A DNA stretch of 55,547 bases from Verrucomicrobia bacterium SCGC AAA164-E04 (lineage in GTDB: Bacteria > Verrucomicrobiota > Verrucomicrobiia > Limisphaerales > AAA164-E04). The notes beneath the pieces were generated by a model that worked only from the letters and a program-made list of their open reading frames with translations, did not search any database and was not told the origin of the DNA. This document shows, in pieces, positions 18,683 to 26,073 of this stretch; position 1 is the first letter of the stretch; each line of letters begins with the position of its first letter. The stretch is taken from the NCBI GenBank assembly GCA_000383715.1, contig KB912012.1, forward strand, positions 59,066-114,612, written 5' to 3'. The translations under genes were made by a program, and so were the position numbers.

Positions 18683-20224
18683 ATGCCTGAAGAGTCTCGA
18701 AGGGGCGGCCAAAAAGGTCGTCCCTTTTTCTTACACTTGCCTCGCCTTCACAAACGTTGGATTTTTCGAATTTCGACCATCCTCCTTGTATTTCTTCCAC
18801 TCCTTCTAATAGAAGCCGCACTAAGAATATTAAGCCCGAAATGGTTGGAGCCAAATTTTGACCCGCTTGTCGGTTTCAGCTCAAACCAGCCTCTATTTGA
18901 ACTAAACCCTACAAATGCAACATTTCGAATCCGAAAAAATCAACTCAGATCATTTGCACAAAATACATTTCCTCACAAAAAAAGCAGGGATACTTTCCGT
19001 ATTTTCTGCTTGGGAGGTTCAACCGTTCAGGGTCGCCCCTATTCAATCGAAACTTCATTTACATCATGGTTAAGGCTGGCACTGCAGACCCAACACCCGG
19101 AAAAGAAATTTGAAGTCATTAACTGCGGTGGTGTTTCTTATGCAAGCTACCGCCTGGTTCCAGTTCTCCAGGAATGCCTAAATCAATACGACCCCGACCT
19201 CATCCTTATCTGCACCGGAAACAATGAATTCCTTGAAGACAGGAGTTATCGCTTTACCAAGAAGTTTGCTCCATCACTCGATCCTGTTTTGCGTTTCGCA
19301 CGCTCATCCCGATTGATTCAATCCGTTATCTCATTGGCGAATCACAATCGGTCATCTGATACACCCCATTCAACCCTGGACGGGCAGGTAAACGCGATGC
19401 TCGATTATGAAAGAGGCATCGAGCGATATCATCGAAATGAAGCATGGCAAACTTCAGTCAAAGACCATTTTCGCCTGAATATTCATCGCATGCTCAGGAT
19501 TTGCAACGATCGTCGTGTGCCGGTAATGCTTGTCAGCCCATGCTTCAATCTCAAGGATTCCCCACCTTTTAAGTCTGAAGCATCTAAAACCCTGGATAAA
19601 GAAGCATCGCAAAAGTGGAAATCACACTTGAAGGCGGCTTCAGACAATATGAGAGATGATTTGGATAAGGCCATCGCCCAACTGCAAAAAGCCCTTTCAA
19701 TAGACAAGGGGTATGCGGCCACCTGGTATGCGTTAGGTCAGGCATACCTTCAGAAAAGTCATTTTCAAAAAGCCAAACAATGTTTTCAACAAGCACTGGA
19801 ACTGGATGTCTGCCCACTACGAGTCAACACAGCTCTCCGCGCAACGTTGAAGCAAGCCGCGAAAAATTGGTCTGTTCTATTCTACGATCTTCAGGAGCTT
19901 GCCGCTGAAGATTCGACCTTGGGAATCGTGGGCAATGAGTTTCTCATCGACCATGTGCACCCAACTATCCGTGGACATCAGCGCATTGGTATCGAACTGG
20001 CCCGCCGTATTCAATCACATTGGTTGGAGTCAAATCCGGAGTCAAATCCGGAACTGAATTTGGAAAAGGAAGTTGAAACGGTCTTCAGCGAACATTTGAG
20101 CTCCATTCCAAGCGTTTATTATCTCATTGGAATGGAACGGCTGAAAGGCCTCAAAGCCTGGACACAAGGCCGGGCGGAGGGATCCCCCATCGAAAACCAT
20201 CCAGATATACCCGACGGTATTTAA
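18683..20224 (+). CDS. Membrane-anchored SGNH/GDSL hydrolase with inserted TPR repeats
   Basis: The 513-residue protein has an N-terminal membrane anchor (WIFRISTILLVFLPLLLIEA) and an SGNH hydrolase fold: block I FCLGGSTVQG (Ser113), a Gly-rich block II, block III GNNE (179-182) and block V DHVHP (Asp423, His426). TPR-like helices (about 333-374, YAATWYALGQAYLQKSHF) are inserted between blocks III and V. SGNH enzymes remove or transfer acyl groups, often on exopolysaccharide or peptidoglycan. The start is uncertain. The ATG at 18683 lies upstream of a terminator-like hairpin, and a TTG at 18737, just after that hairpin, also precedes the anchor. nadC follows 19 nt downstream. A short tandem duplication (two ~12-nt units, SNPESNPE) lies near 20027-20052. 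Confidence 0.8.
   Translation: MPEESRRGGQKGRPFFLHLPRLHKRWIFRISTILLVFLPLLLIEAALRILSPKWLEPNFDPLVGFSSNQPLFELNPTNATFRIRKNQLRSFAQNTFPHKKSRDTFRIFCLGGSTVQGRPYSIETSFTSWLRLALQTQHPEKKFEVINCGGVSYASYRLVPVLQECLNQYDPDLILICTGNNEFLEDRSYRFTKKFAPSLDPVLRFARSSRLIQSVISLANHNRSSDTPHSTLDGQVNAMLDYERGIERYHRNEAWQTSVKDHFRLNIHRMLRICNDRRVPVMLVSPCFNLKDSPPFKSEASKTLDKEASQKWKSHLKAASDNMRDDLDKAIAQLQKALSIDKGYAATWYALGQAYLQKSHFQKAKQCFQQALELDVCPLRVNTALRATLKQAAKNWSVLFYDLQELAAEDSTLGIVGNEFLIDHVHPTIRGHQRIGIELARRIQSHWLESNPESNPELNLEKEVETVFSEHLSSIPSVYYLIGMERLKGLKAWTQGRAEGSPIENHPDIPDGI
18699..18730 (+). terminator. Intrinsic terminator-like hairpin overlapping the SGNH gene 5' end
   Basis: Arms 18700-18710 and 18716-18726 pair over 11 bp, including two G-U pairs, around an AAAAA loop. 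The T-run 18725-18729 follows. It lies 26 nt past the Gfo/Idh stop, a natural place for its terminator, but inside codons 6-16 of the longest SGNH reading frame. Confidence 0.6.
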
Positions 20225-20243
20225 ATATCGAATTGCGGCGAAG

Positions 20244-21152
20244 ATGGCAGAATTACGCTATTCAAAACTCAGCAATTTTCCTAATGTCCACCCCATGCAA
20301 ATTGGCGATCAAACAATTCAGAAAGCCGTACAACAAGCACTCGAGGAAGATGTCGGGTCCGGTGATGCAACAACTGCATCAGTGATCCCGGTGGATGCTG
20401 AAGCAATCGCTGAAATGCGTGCACGCACAAACCTGACTTTATGCGGATTGGATTTCGCGCGTGCCACATTTAAACAGATTGATGAGGGAATTCAAATGAC
20501 CTCCATTTACAAAGATGGTCAACGCATTGAACGGGGCGATTGTTTGCTTCGAATCAAAGGACGTGCGGCTGCCATTTTGACAGCGGAACGCACCGCATTG
20601 AATTTTGTACAACGCCTCTCCGGAATTGCCACTATCACTCAGCAATATGTGGATCGTATCTCGCATACAAAGGCAAAACTGTTGGACACCCGAAAAACAA
20701 CTCCCGGCTGGCGGGTTTTTGAAAAATACGCCGTAGCCTGCGGTGGTGGCACCAATCATCGCTTTGGGCTCTTTGACCAAATCATGATCAAAGACAACCA
20801 TCTTACCACTCTGGGTCTCAAACATGATCAAACCATTCCAATGGCACTTGAAAAAGCAAGAGCCATGTATCCATCACTGAAGATCGAAATCGAGGCCGAC
20901 ACATTGGAACAGGCCGCGATCGCCATGGATGCCGGGGCAGATATTATTTTACTGGACAATATGCCTCCTTCCTTGCTCGCAAAAGCGGTAGAGGCAAATC
21001 AAGGTCGTTGCCTGCTGGAAGCCAGCGGAGGTGTTACCTTGAGTGTCATTACCCAGATAGCCGAAACGGGGGTCGACTATGTTTCCGTTGGATCAATTAC
21101 CCATTCAGCGACTGCCGTCGATATCGCACTGGATTTCCAACTCCCTGAATGA
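20244..21152 (+). CDS. nadC: Nicotinate-nucleotide pyrophosphorylase (quinolinate phosphoribosyltransferase)
   Basis: The 302-residue protein converts quinolinate and PRPP to nicotinate mononucleotide in de novo NAD synthesis. Visible signatures are EEDVGSGDATT near the N-terminus, TAERTALNFVQRLSGIAT, the PRPP/quinolinate site LLDTRKTTPGWR, GGGTNHRFGLFDQIMIKDNH, and the C-terminal EIEAD, LLDNM and LEASGG strands. Length is normal for NadC (~280-300). An in-frame ATG at residue 18 would also give a complete enzyme. It follows the SGNH gene by 19 nt and overlaps birA by ATGA, so nadC-birA-coaX form a tight cofactor cluster. nadA and nadB are not in the window. Confidence 0.96.
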   Translation: MAELRYSKLSNFPNVHPMQIGDQTIQKAVQQALEEDVGSGDATTASVIPVDAEAIAEMRARTNLTLCGLDFARATFKQIDEGIQMTSIYKDGQRIERGDCLLRIKGRAAAILTAERTALNFVQRLSGIATITQQYVDRISHTKAKLLDTRKTTPGWRVFEKYAVACGGGTNHRFGLFDQIMIKDNHLTTLGLKHDQTIPMALEKARAMYPSLKIEIEADTLEQAAIAMDAGADIILLDNMPPSLLAKAVEANQGRCLLEASGGVTLSVITQIAETGVDYVSVGSITHSATAVDIALDFQLPE

Positions 21153-22147
21153 TGATGTCCACGCTAAGCCACATTTTACGTGCCCTCCGAAATGATGCCG
21201 GCACAGGCGTGCACGGAACTGATATTTCGCAGAAACTGGGAATCAGTCGGGCTGCAGTATGGTCGCACATGGAGGAGCTCAGGAGCCTTGGTTATGAGAT
21301 CAATGCCGGTCCGCACAAGGGATACAGACTGACAGAGGTACCTGATGTTCTCATTGCTGACGATCTCACCTCGCAACTCAGTGAGGATCAGATCATAGGA
21401 AACCAGATACGTGTTTTCAGGGAAACTGCTTCTACGAACCAATTAGTCGATCAAATCGGATTGGCAGGCGAACCGGAGGGTTTGGTGATTTTTGCAGAGT
21501 CTCAAACTCAAGGTCGAGGTCGCCTTGGTCGGCAATGGATTTCCCCTTCAAAAAAAGGGCTTTGGTTTTCCGTTCTGCTGCGACCAGCCCTGAGACCCCC
21601 ACAAATGACTCAACTAACAGTCATTGCGGCAACTGCACTCGCACGTGCCATACGTGAGACAACCCCTCTGATACCTGAAATCAAATGGCCCAATGATATA
21701 CTCATCAATGGAAAAAAGGTTGCAGGTGTCCTTACTGAAATGAGTGCAGAACCCGATAGGGTTCTGCATGCCGTCATTGGCATGGGGCTGAATGTGAATC
21801 TGGACGAGGAGGATTTCCCTGACGACCTCAAACCCCTCGCCACCTCGCTTCGACTGGAATGCGGCAAGCCGATATTGCGTTCACGTTTGGCCGTCCACCT
21901 TCTCAGAGCACTCGATGACGATTACAAGCGCATCCGTGAAGGACAATTCAAAATGGTATCAGAAGAATGGGAATCACAGTGTATTACATTGCAAAAACGC
22001 GTTCGAATCCACCAAATGGACCGCGTCATTGATGGATACGCTGAATCGCTGGACAGCGAAGGCGCTTTGATGGTGCGCACTGCCAGTGGTCTCTTGGAAC
22101 GTATAACTGGAGGAGATGTCACGATCGATAAAAGAAAAGTCAAATAG
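21149..22147 (+). CDS. birA: Bifunctional biotin--[acetyl-CoA-carboxylase] ligase / biotin repressor
   Basis: The 332-residue protein has an N-terminal winged-helix HTH (GTDISQKLGISRAAVWSHME) and the biotin ligase core: SQTQGRGRLGRQW binds biotinyl-AMP, KKGLWFSVLL, IKWPNDILINGKKVAGVL, and the GMGLNVN segment. A C-terminal SH3-like domain ends the protein. The enzyme activates biotin and attaches it to BCCP; the HTH suggests it also represses biotin genes, as in E. coli, though no bio genes are nearby. The start overlaps the nadC stop (ATGA) and three consecutive ATG codons are present. coaX starts 3 nt after its stop. Confidence 0.95.
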   Translation: MMMSTLSHILRALRNDAGTGVHGTDISQKLGISRAAVWSHMEELRSLGYEINAGPHKGYRLTEVPDVLIADDLTSQLSEDQIIGNQIRVFRETASTNQLVDQIGLAGEPEGLVIFAESQTQGRGRLGRQWISPSKKGLWFSVLLRPALRPPQMTQLTVIAATALARAIRETTPLIPEIKWPNDILINGKKVAGVLTEMSAEPDRVLHAVIGMGLNVNLDEEDFPDDLKPLATSLRLECGKPILRSRLAVHLLRALDDDYKRIREGQFKMVSEEWESQCITLQKRVRIHQMDRVIDGYAESLDSEGALMVRTASGLLERITGGDVTIDKRKVK

Positions 22148-22150
22148 AGC

Positions 22151-22924
22151 ATGCCCACTGAACCACACGCAAGTCTACTGATTGATATTGGCAATACCCA
22201 TACCCACACAGGATGGCATGATGGCAACGATTGGATTCTCTTTAATGAGTTTTCAACCGAAGAATTGCTTGAGAATGATTTTAATCAGCTTAGCCATCCA
22301 CGGAACTTGGACACTCCATTCATCTGGGCTGGTTTTTGCAGTGTCGTCCCAAAAGCGTCCAAACGTGCAAGGGCCTTTTTGCGAAAACAATCTTTAAAAC
22401 ATGGTTACACCGAATTAACCCATCAAAACCCAGTGGGCATTGGTATTGATTACCCACAACCAGAAACGATCGGTCCCGATCGTATTGCAAACGCCATGGC
22501 GGCGGCGCATTATTTCGGCTCACCTTCCGTGGTGGTGGATTTCGGAACAGCGGTCACATTTGATGTCGTGAACGAAAAAAAACAATATGTAGGTGGAATC
22601 ATTGCACCTGGCGTCTCGGTCATGACCGATTACCTCCACGAAAAAACGGCCTTGCTGCCAAAAATCAAAATTGAAAACCCAGGCGCTGTGATTGGTAAAA
22701 ACACCCAGCAAGCCATGCAGATTGGGGCAGTTCACGGATATCGAGGCTTGGTTCGCGAGTTGATTGACGAACTTAGCAATTCACTCAAGGTGAAAAGTCT
22801 TCCAGTCATCGCAACGGGTGGTTACGCTGAACTCATCGCTGGCAACCTGCAATCCATTACAGCCATTCGACCAAATCTGACTCTGGAAGGATTACGCCTC
22901 CTGCAACACATCCGCCCTGATTGA
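22151..22924 (+). CDS. coaX: Type III pantothenate kinase
   Basis: The 257-residue protein catalyses the first step of CoA synthesis and belongs to the ASKHA fold. Signatures: the N-terminal phosphate-binding loop LLIDIGNTHTHTGW, the pantothenate segment TIGPDRIANAMAA, VVDFGTAVTFDVV with the catalytic Asp, GGIIAPGV, and the C-terminal ATGGYAELI. Length fits CoaX (~255). CoaX often sits beside birA in bacteria, as here, with a 3-nt gap, so nadC, birA and coaX probably share one transcript. No strong terminator follows; a short hairpin with a T-rich tail (ACGGCTTCCGTTTTATT, ~22970-22987) may serve. Confidence 0.95.
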   Translation: MPTEPHASLLIDIGNTHTHTGWHDGNDWILFNEFSTEELLENDFNQLSHPRNLDTPFIWAGFCSVVPKASKRARAFLRKQSLKHGYTELTHQNPVGIGIDYPQPETIGPDRIANAMAAAHYFGSPSVVVDFGTAVTFDVVNEKKQYVGGIIAPGVSVMTDYLHEKTALLPKIKIENPGAVIGKNTQQAMQIGAVHGYRGLVRELIDELSNSLKVKSLPVIATGGYAELIAGNLQSITAIRPNLTLEGLRLLQHIRPD

Positions 22925-23004
22925 TTTCACTTTATTAATGACTCAAACCAGCATTGACTCAGGAAAGCATAACGGCTTCCGTTTTATTCGAACCATCTTT
23001 CGCC

Positions 23005-23030
23005 AATGATAATTGATGATGGTTATCATT
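23005..23030. repeat. Perfect 8-bp inverted repeat, 10-nt spacer
   Basis: AATGATAA (23005-23012) and TTATCATT (23023-23030) are exact reverse complements. The half-sites recall Fur-type GATAAT motifs, but the spacing is wrong for a 19-bp Fur box. The site lies between two convergent genes, so a promoter role is doubtful. Confidence 0.4.
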
Positions 23031-23148
23031 CACGCCATGCATTGCTAAAAAGCCTGCACGGAACGATAATACAAAAGTTCATCAAGACAGAGGATTACAG
23101 ATGAGTTGGTCACATCATTTTCGATGACTGCCCCCTCTTTTTTGAAAA

Positions 23149-24684
23149 TTATTTAAATTGTTTCGGCAAGGCGGTTTTTTTTTCCTCCCAGGAGAGGGCC
23201 AAATCAAAGATAGTCCCGAAGGGCTTGTAGTCGTTGTGAGGGACGGCATTCTTCTTCCACCGATTCAACTCTTCATTGTAATGGTTTTTCATACTCTGCA
23301 ACGCTGGATGGTTTTCCTGCATTACAGCCAGATTCCGCATTTCGTAAGGATCAAATTGTATATCAAACAACTCTTCGTGCGGATCTATCCCTTCTCCATA
23401 AGGCCAGAAAATATATTTATATTGTTCGGTAACGACTCCCATCGCCAGCGTTCCTGCCGTACCCCAAACCTGAATCAGAGGTAAACGATCGCGCACCCTT
23501 TTTGCTTTTCCTCGCACCATGGGCATCAGGCTCCGGCCATCCATTGCATGAGTGTGTCCAATACCAGCCAGGTCCATGATTGTTGCAGTAATGTCGATAT
23601 TACCAGAAACGGCACTGGTCCTGCGCCCACGAAGCGACTCAGGAACGCGAGGATCAAGAATCATCAAAGGCACACGTGCACCTTCCTCATAAGGCAAGAC
23701 CTTGCTTCCGAGTCCATGGGAACCGTTGAAGAAACCATTATCCGAAGAATAGATAATAACGGTATTATCTGCAACTCCTTGATTTTCCAGTGCTTGCATG
23801 AGCATCCCAACAGCAACATCAATGCCATGAATCTGCTGGTGATACGTGCGGAGGGCTGATTGATAGCTTTCTTCTGTATGATAACCCCATTCTTCAAAGC
23901 GAGGATACTGGCGTCCCATTTTACTTTGTGGCGCCAAATGACGTCCTGCCTCGCGGCCGTAGTTAGGTAATTTCCGGAAGTGCGTTTCACGATAAACGTG
24001 ATCAAAGACCGGGTCTGGTGTTGTCGGCCGATGCGGCGCCTTGAAAAAAAGGGTTAGACAAAACGGCTGATCTGCCTTCACCGATTCAGAAATAAAATCA
24101 ACACCTGCCGCCCCGTATGCGCGTGTGCTGTGTGGATAGTTTTCGGCATATGGAGCCAGGTATTTATTTTTGGCTGTTACGTAATGTGTCTGCCCCAATC
24201 CTCCGACCCAAAAATCAAAATCAGTGAGGGGTAAATGCTCATACTTGTTATCCGAGCCTCCTTTCCGAGGGTCTTCCACAATTGCAAACCCGAACTTGCC
24301 GCCAAAGGCGGTTCGATATCCCGACGATCGCAGGCGCTTTGGATAGGACTGTTCCCATATCGATTGTGCCATTGGCCCGTGCATGAAATTACATCCCGTA
24401 CGATATTCAAGCAGCCCTGTCATGACATTGGCTCTACTGGCCATGCAGATTGCGGTCGTGTTGTAGTGCCGATCAAAGATCAATCCGGATTGCCCAATGC
24501 GATCAATGTGGGGCGTCTTGACATCGGGATTCCCGTAACAGCCCAGAGTGTCGTAAGCCTGGTCATCAGCGAAAAGAAAAATAATGTTGGGCCGATCTTC
24601 GGCGCGAGTGATCAAGGAAACAAAGACTCCCATGATGCTGAGGAACCTCCAAAGAAAAATCATTTTTCTGGTCATCATAATCAT
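23149..24684 (-). CDS. Secreted Cys-type (family S1) sulfatase
   Basis: The 511-residue enzyme (from ATG 24684) hydrolyses sulfate esters. It has a signal peptide (about residues 1-28, ending ITRA-ED), metal-site DD in IIFLFADDQAYDTLGCYG (Asp40-41), and the maturation motif CMASR with Cys80 to be converted to formylglycine. PHRPTTPD, IIYSSDNGFFNGSHG and a C-terminal subdomain follow. In marine PVC bacteria such enzymes act on sulfated algal polysaccharides. An in-frame TTG at 24705 would overlap the RNase P RNA. The ATG at 24684 (others at 24678 and 24675) lies just past the RNA 3' end. The FGE-like protein at 15501 lacks the Cys pair needed to activate it. Confidence 0.92.
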   Translation of the reverse strand: MIMMTRKMIFLWRFLSIMGVFVSLITRAEDRPNIIFLFADDQAYDTLGCYGNPDVKTPHIDRIGQSGLIFDRHYNTTAICMASRANVMTGLLEYRTGCNFMHGPMAQSIWEQSYPKRLRSSGYRTAFGGKFGFAIVEDPRKGGSDNKYEHLPLTDFDFWVGGLGQTHYVTAKNKYLAPYAENYPHSTRAYGAAGVDFISESVKADQPFCLTLFFKAPHRPTTPDPVFDHVYRETHFRKLPNYGREAGRHLAPQSKMGRQYPRFEEWGYHTEESYQSALRTYHQQIHGIDVAVGMLMQALENQGVADNTVIIYSSDNGFFNGSHGLGSKVLPYEEGARVPLMILDPRVPESLRGRRTSAVSGNIDITATIMDLAGIGHTHAMDGRSLMPMVRGKAKRVRDRLPLIQVWGTAGTLAMGVVTEQYKYIFWPYGEGIDPHEELFDIQFDPYEMRNLAVMQENHPALQSMKNHYNEELNRWKKNAVPHNDYKPFGTIFDLALSWEEKKTALPKQFK

Positions 24685-24697
24685 AAGCAAAAAGGAT

Positions 24698-25077
24698 GGT
24701 TTCAAGAGGGCGATAAGCCGAATTTTGTCTATCCTGATAAATCAGGAGAGAGGATCATTTATCTTAGCGGCCCTACCCGGAACCATGATAGAGCGGGCAG
24801 CTCCGAGGTTCCCTATTTGGCCTTGCACCCGATGGGGTTTACCGTGCCTCGCGGATTACTCCTTGAGCGGTGGGCTCTTACCCCACCTTTTCACCCTTAC
24901 CAAGCCGAAGCAAGGCGGTCTGTTTTCTGCTGCACTGGCCGTCAATATGATTTTGCAAGCATACCGCCCGCGTGTACTACTGTTCAAAAACAATATTACG
25001 CGGCATCGCGCCCTGTGGAGTTCGGACTTTCCTCCCCCGGCTCATGACCGGAAGCGATCCCCTGCCCTCCTGAAACC
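24698..25077 (-). ncRNA. rnpB: RNase P RNA, bacterial type A
   Basis: Read on the minus strand, the sequence holds the universal RNase P elements in order: GAGGAAAGTCCGAACTCC near the 5' end, GGTAAGGGTGAAAAGGTG, GGTAAACCCCATCGGGTGCA, and ACAAAATTCGGCTTATCG near the 3' end. The termini pair as helix P1: positions 25064-25077 with 24698-24711 form 14 bp, one of them G-U. This fixes the mature RNA at about 380 nt. It is the catalytic RNA that removes tRNA 5' leaders. A TATAGG box lies 9 nt upstream. No local terminator hairpin follows, and the sulfatase ATG comes 13 nt after the 3' end. Confidence 0.96.
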
Positions 25078-25085
25078 GAGGTGAA

Positions 25086-25112
25086 CCTATAGACCAAATG
25101 GTGATGAAACAA
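25086..25112 (-). promoter_or_regulatory. Probable rnpB promoter
   Basis: On the minus strand TATAGG (25091-25086, 4/6 to the -10 consensus) ends 9 nt before the predicted 5' end of RNase P RNA. TTGTTT (25112-25107) lies upstream with a short 15-nt spacer. The -10 placement is convincing; the -35 is less so. Confidence 0.5.
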
Positions 25113-25185
25113 GCAGCTTCGTGAAAAAAGGCGGTCCATCAAACAGAGTCAAACAGGAAAGACATGTGCCTGATGATGGCGCACT

Positions 25186-26049
25186 TTACATCCATTTCCC
25201 CTGATTTTCGCCTATTTCAAGGGAATATCTTCCTCCCCGTTTGCGCAGCTTGACATTTGCCTTGAAAGTGGTCGAAAGATTATCTGAGTTCAAACTCTGT
25301 TTCATGGGACCATTGGCAATCACTCGACCGGATTTAAGCATCAGGGCATGCGTATACATTGAGGTAATTTCTTCGACGTGATGGGTCACCAGAATAAAAG
25401 TGGGGGCACCTTGCTCCTGCCCCATTCGCTCAAGGAACTGAAGGAAATGCTCACGTGCTGCGGGATCCAATCCGGCACAGGGTTCATCCAGAATCAAGAC
25501 CTCTGGTTTGGCCATCAGGGCCCGCCCTATCAATATTCTCTGCCGTTCCCCCTGAGATAAGATTGCCCAGGGACGGTTGGCCAGTTTTTGGCATTCGATT
25601 AAGCGCAGGGTCTTTTTTGCTTCAATCACATCAGCCTGCTTGGGTTTCCCCCAAAGGTCGATCATAGCGTATTTCCCTGTGATCACAGCATGGAGGGCGG
25701 GTTCATCCTCGGCCATTAATTGTCGAAGTGATGAACTCACGATTCCCAGTTTCATTCGCAGTTGCCTCCAATCACAGTTACCATATCGCTCCCCAAGCAA
25801 GGTAATATCACCTCGGGTAGGCACAAAGTAACCCAGGAGGGTGCTCAGCATCGTTGTTTTACCGGAACCATTCGATCCAAGCACGACCCAGTTTTCCCCC
25901 TTGCGAATCTGCCAGTGCACATTACTCAGAATACGTTTCCCGTTTCGTTGAACAGAAAGTGATTTAATGATCAGCGGATCAACATCCTGCGTTGTTTGAG
26001 ATGGCTTTGTTTTGCCATTCTTTCTGACCGTGGTTAATGTGCGGTTCAT
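25186..26049 (-). CDS. ABC transporter ATP-binding protein
   Basis: The 287-residue protein is a single nucleotide-binding domain: Walker A LGSNGSGKTTML, Q-loop region, signature ILSQGERQRILIGRAL, Walker B VLILDEPCAGLDP, and switch His in LVTHHVEEI. The signature and short accessory ends resemble YlmA/ModF-like stand-alone ATPases, whose partners are often unknown. No permease is adjacent. Its ATG has one of the few clear Shine-Dalgarno sequences here (GAGGAAG, 7 nt upstream). Together with the 24-nt gap after the hydrolase gene, this fits translation as a downstream operon gene. rnpB starts 109 nt after its stop under its own promoter. Confidence 0.9.
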   Translation of the reverse strand: MNRTLTTVRKNGKTKPSQTTQDVDPLIIKSLSVQRNGKRILSNVHWQIRKGENWVVLGSNGSGKTTMLSTLLGYFVPTRGDITLLGERYGNCDWRQLRMKLGIVSSSLRQLMAEDEPALHAVITGKYAMIDLWGKPKQADVIEAKKTLRLIECQKLANRPWAILSQGERQRILIGRALMAKPEVLILDEPCAGLDPAAREHFLQFLERMGQEQGAPTFILVTHHVEEITSMYTHALMLKSGRVIANGPMKQSLNSDNLSTTFKANVKLRKRGGRYSLEIGENQGKWM

Positions 26050-26073
26050 ATCAATGCTTCCTCAACAAGCTGA

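Noticed and set aside
20027..20060. Short tandem duplication in the SGNH gene considered as a repeat element
   Set aside because: It is only two 12-nt units in frame (SNPESNPE), a local coding slippage, not a mobile or regulatory repeat.
24235..25084. Plus-strand frames of 270 and 166 codons at the sulfatase start and RNase P RNA
   Set aside because: The region is RNase P RNA and sulfatase on the other strand; these frames only reflect its composition.
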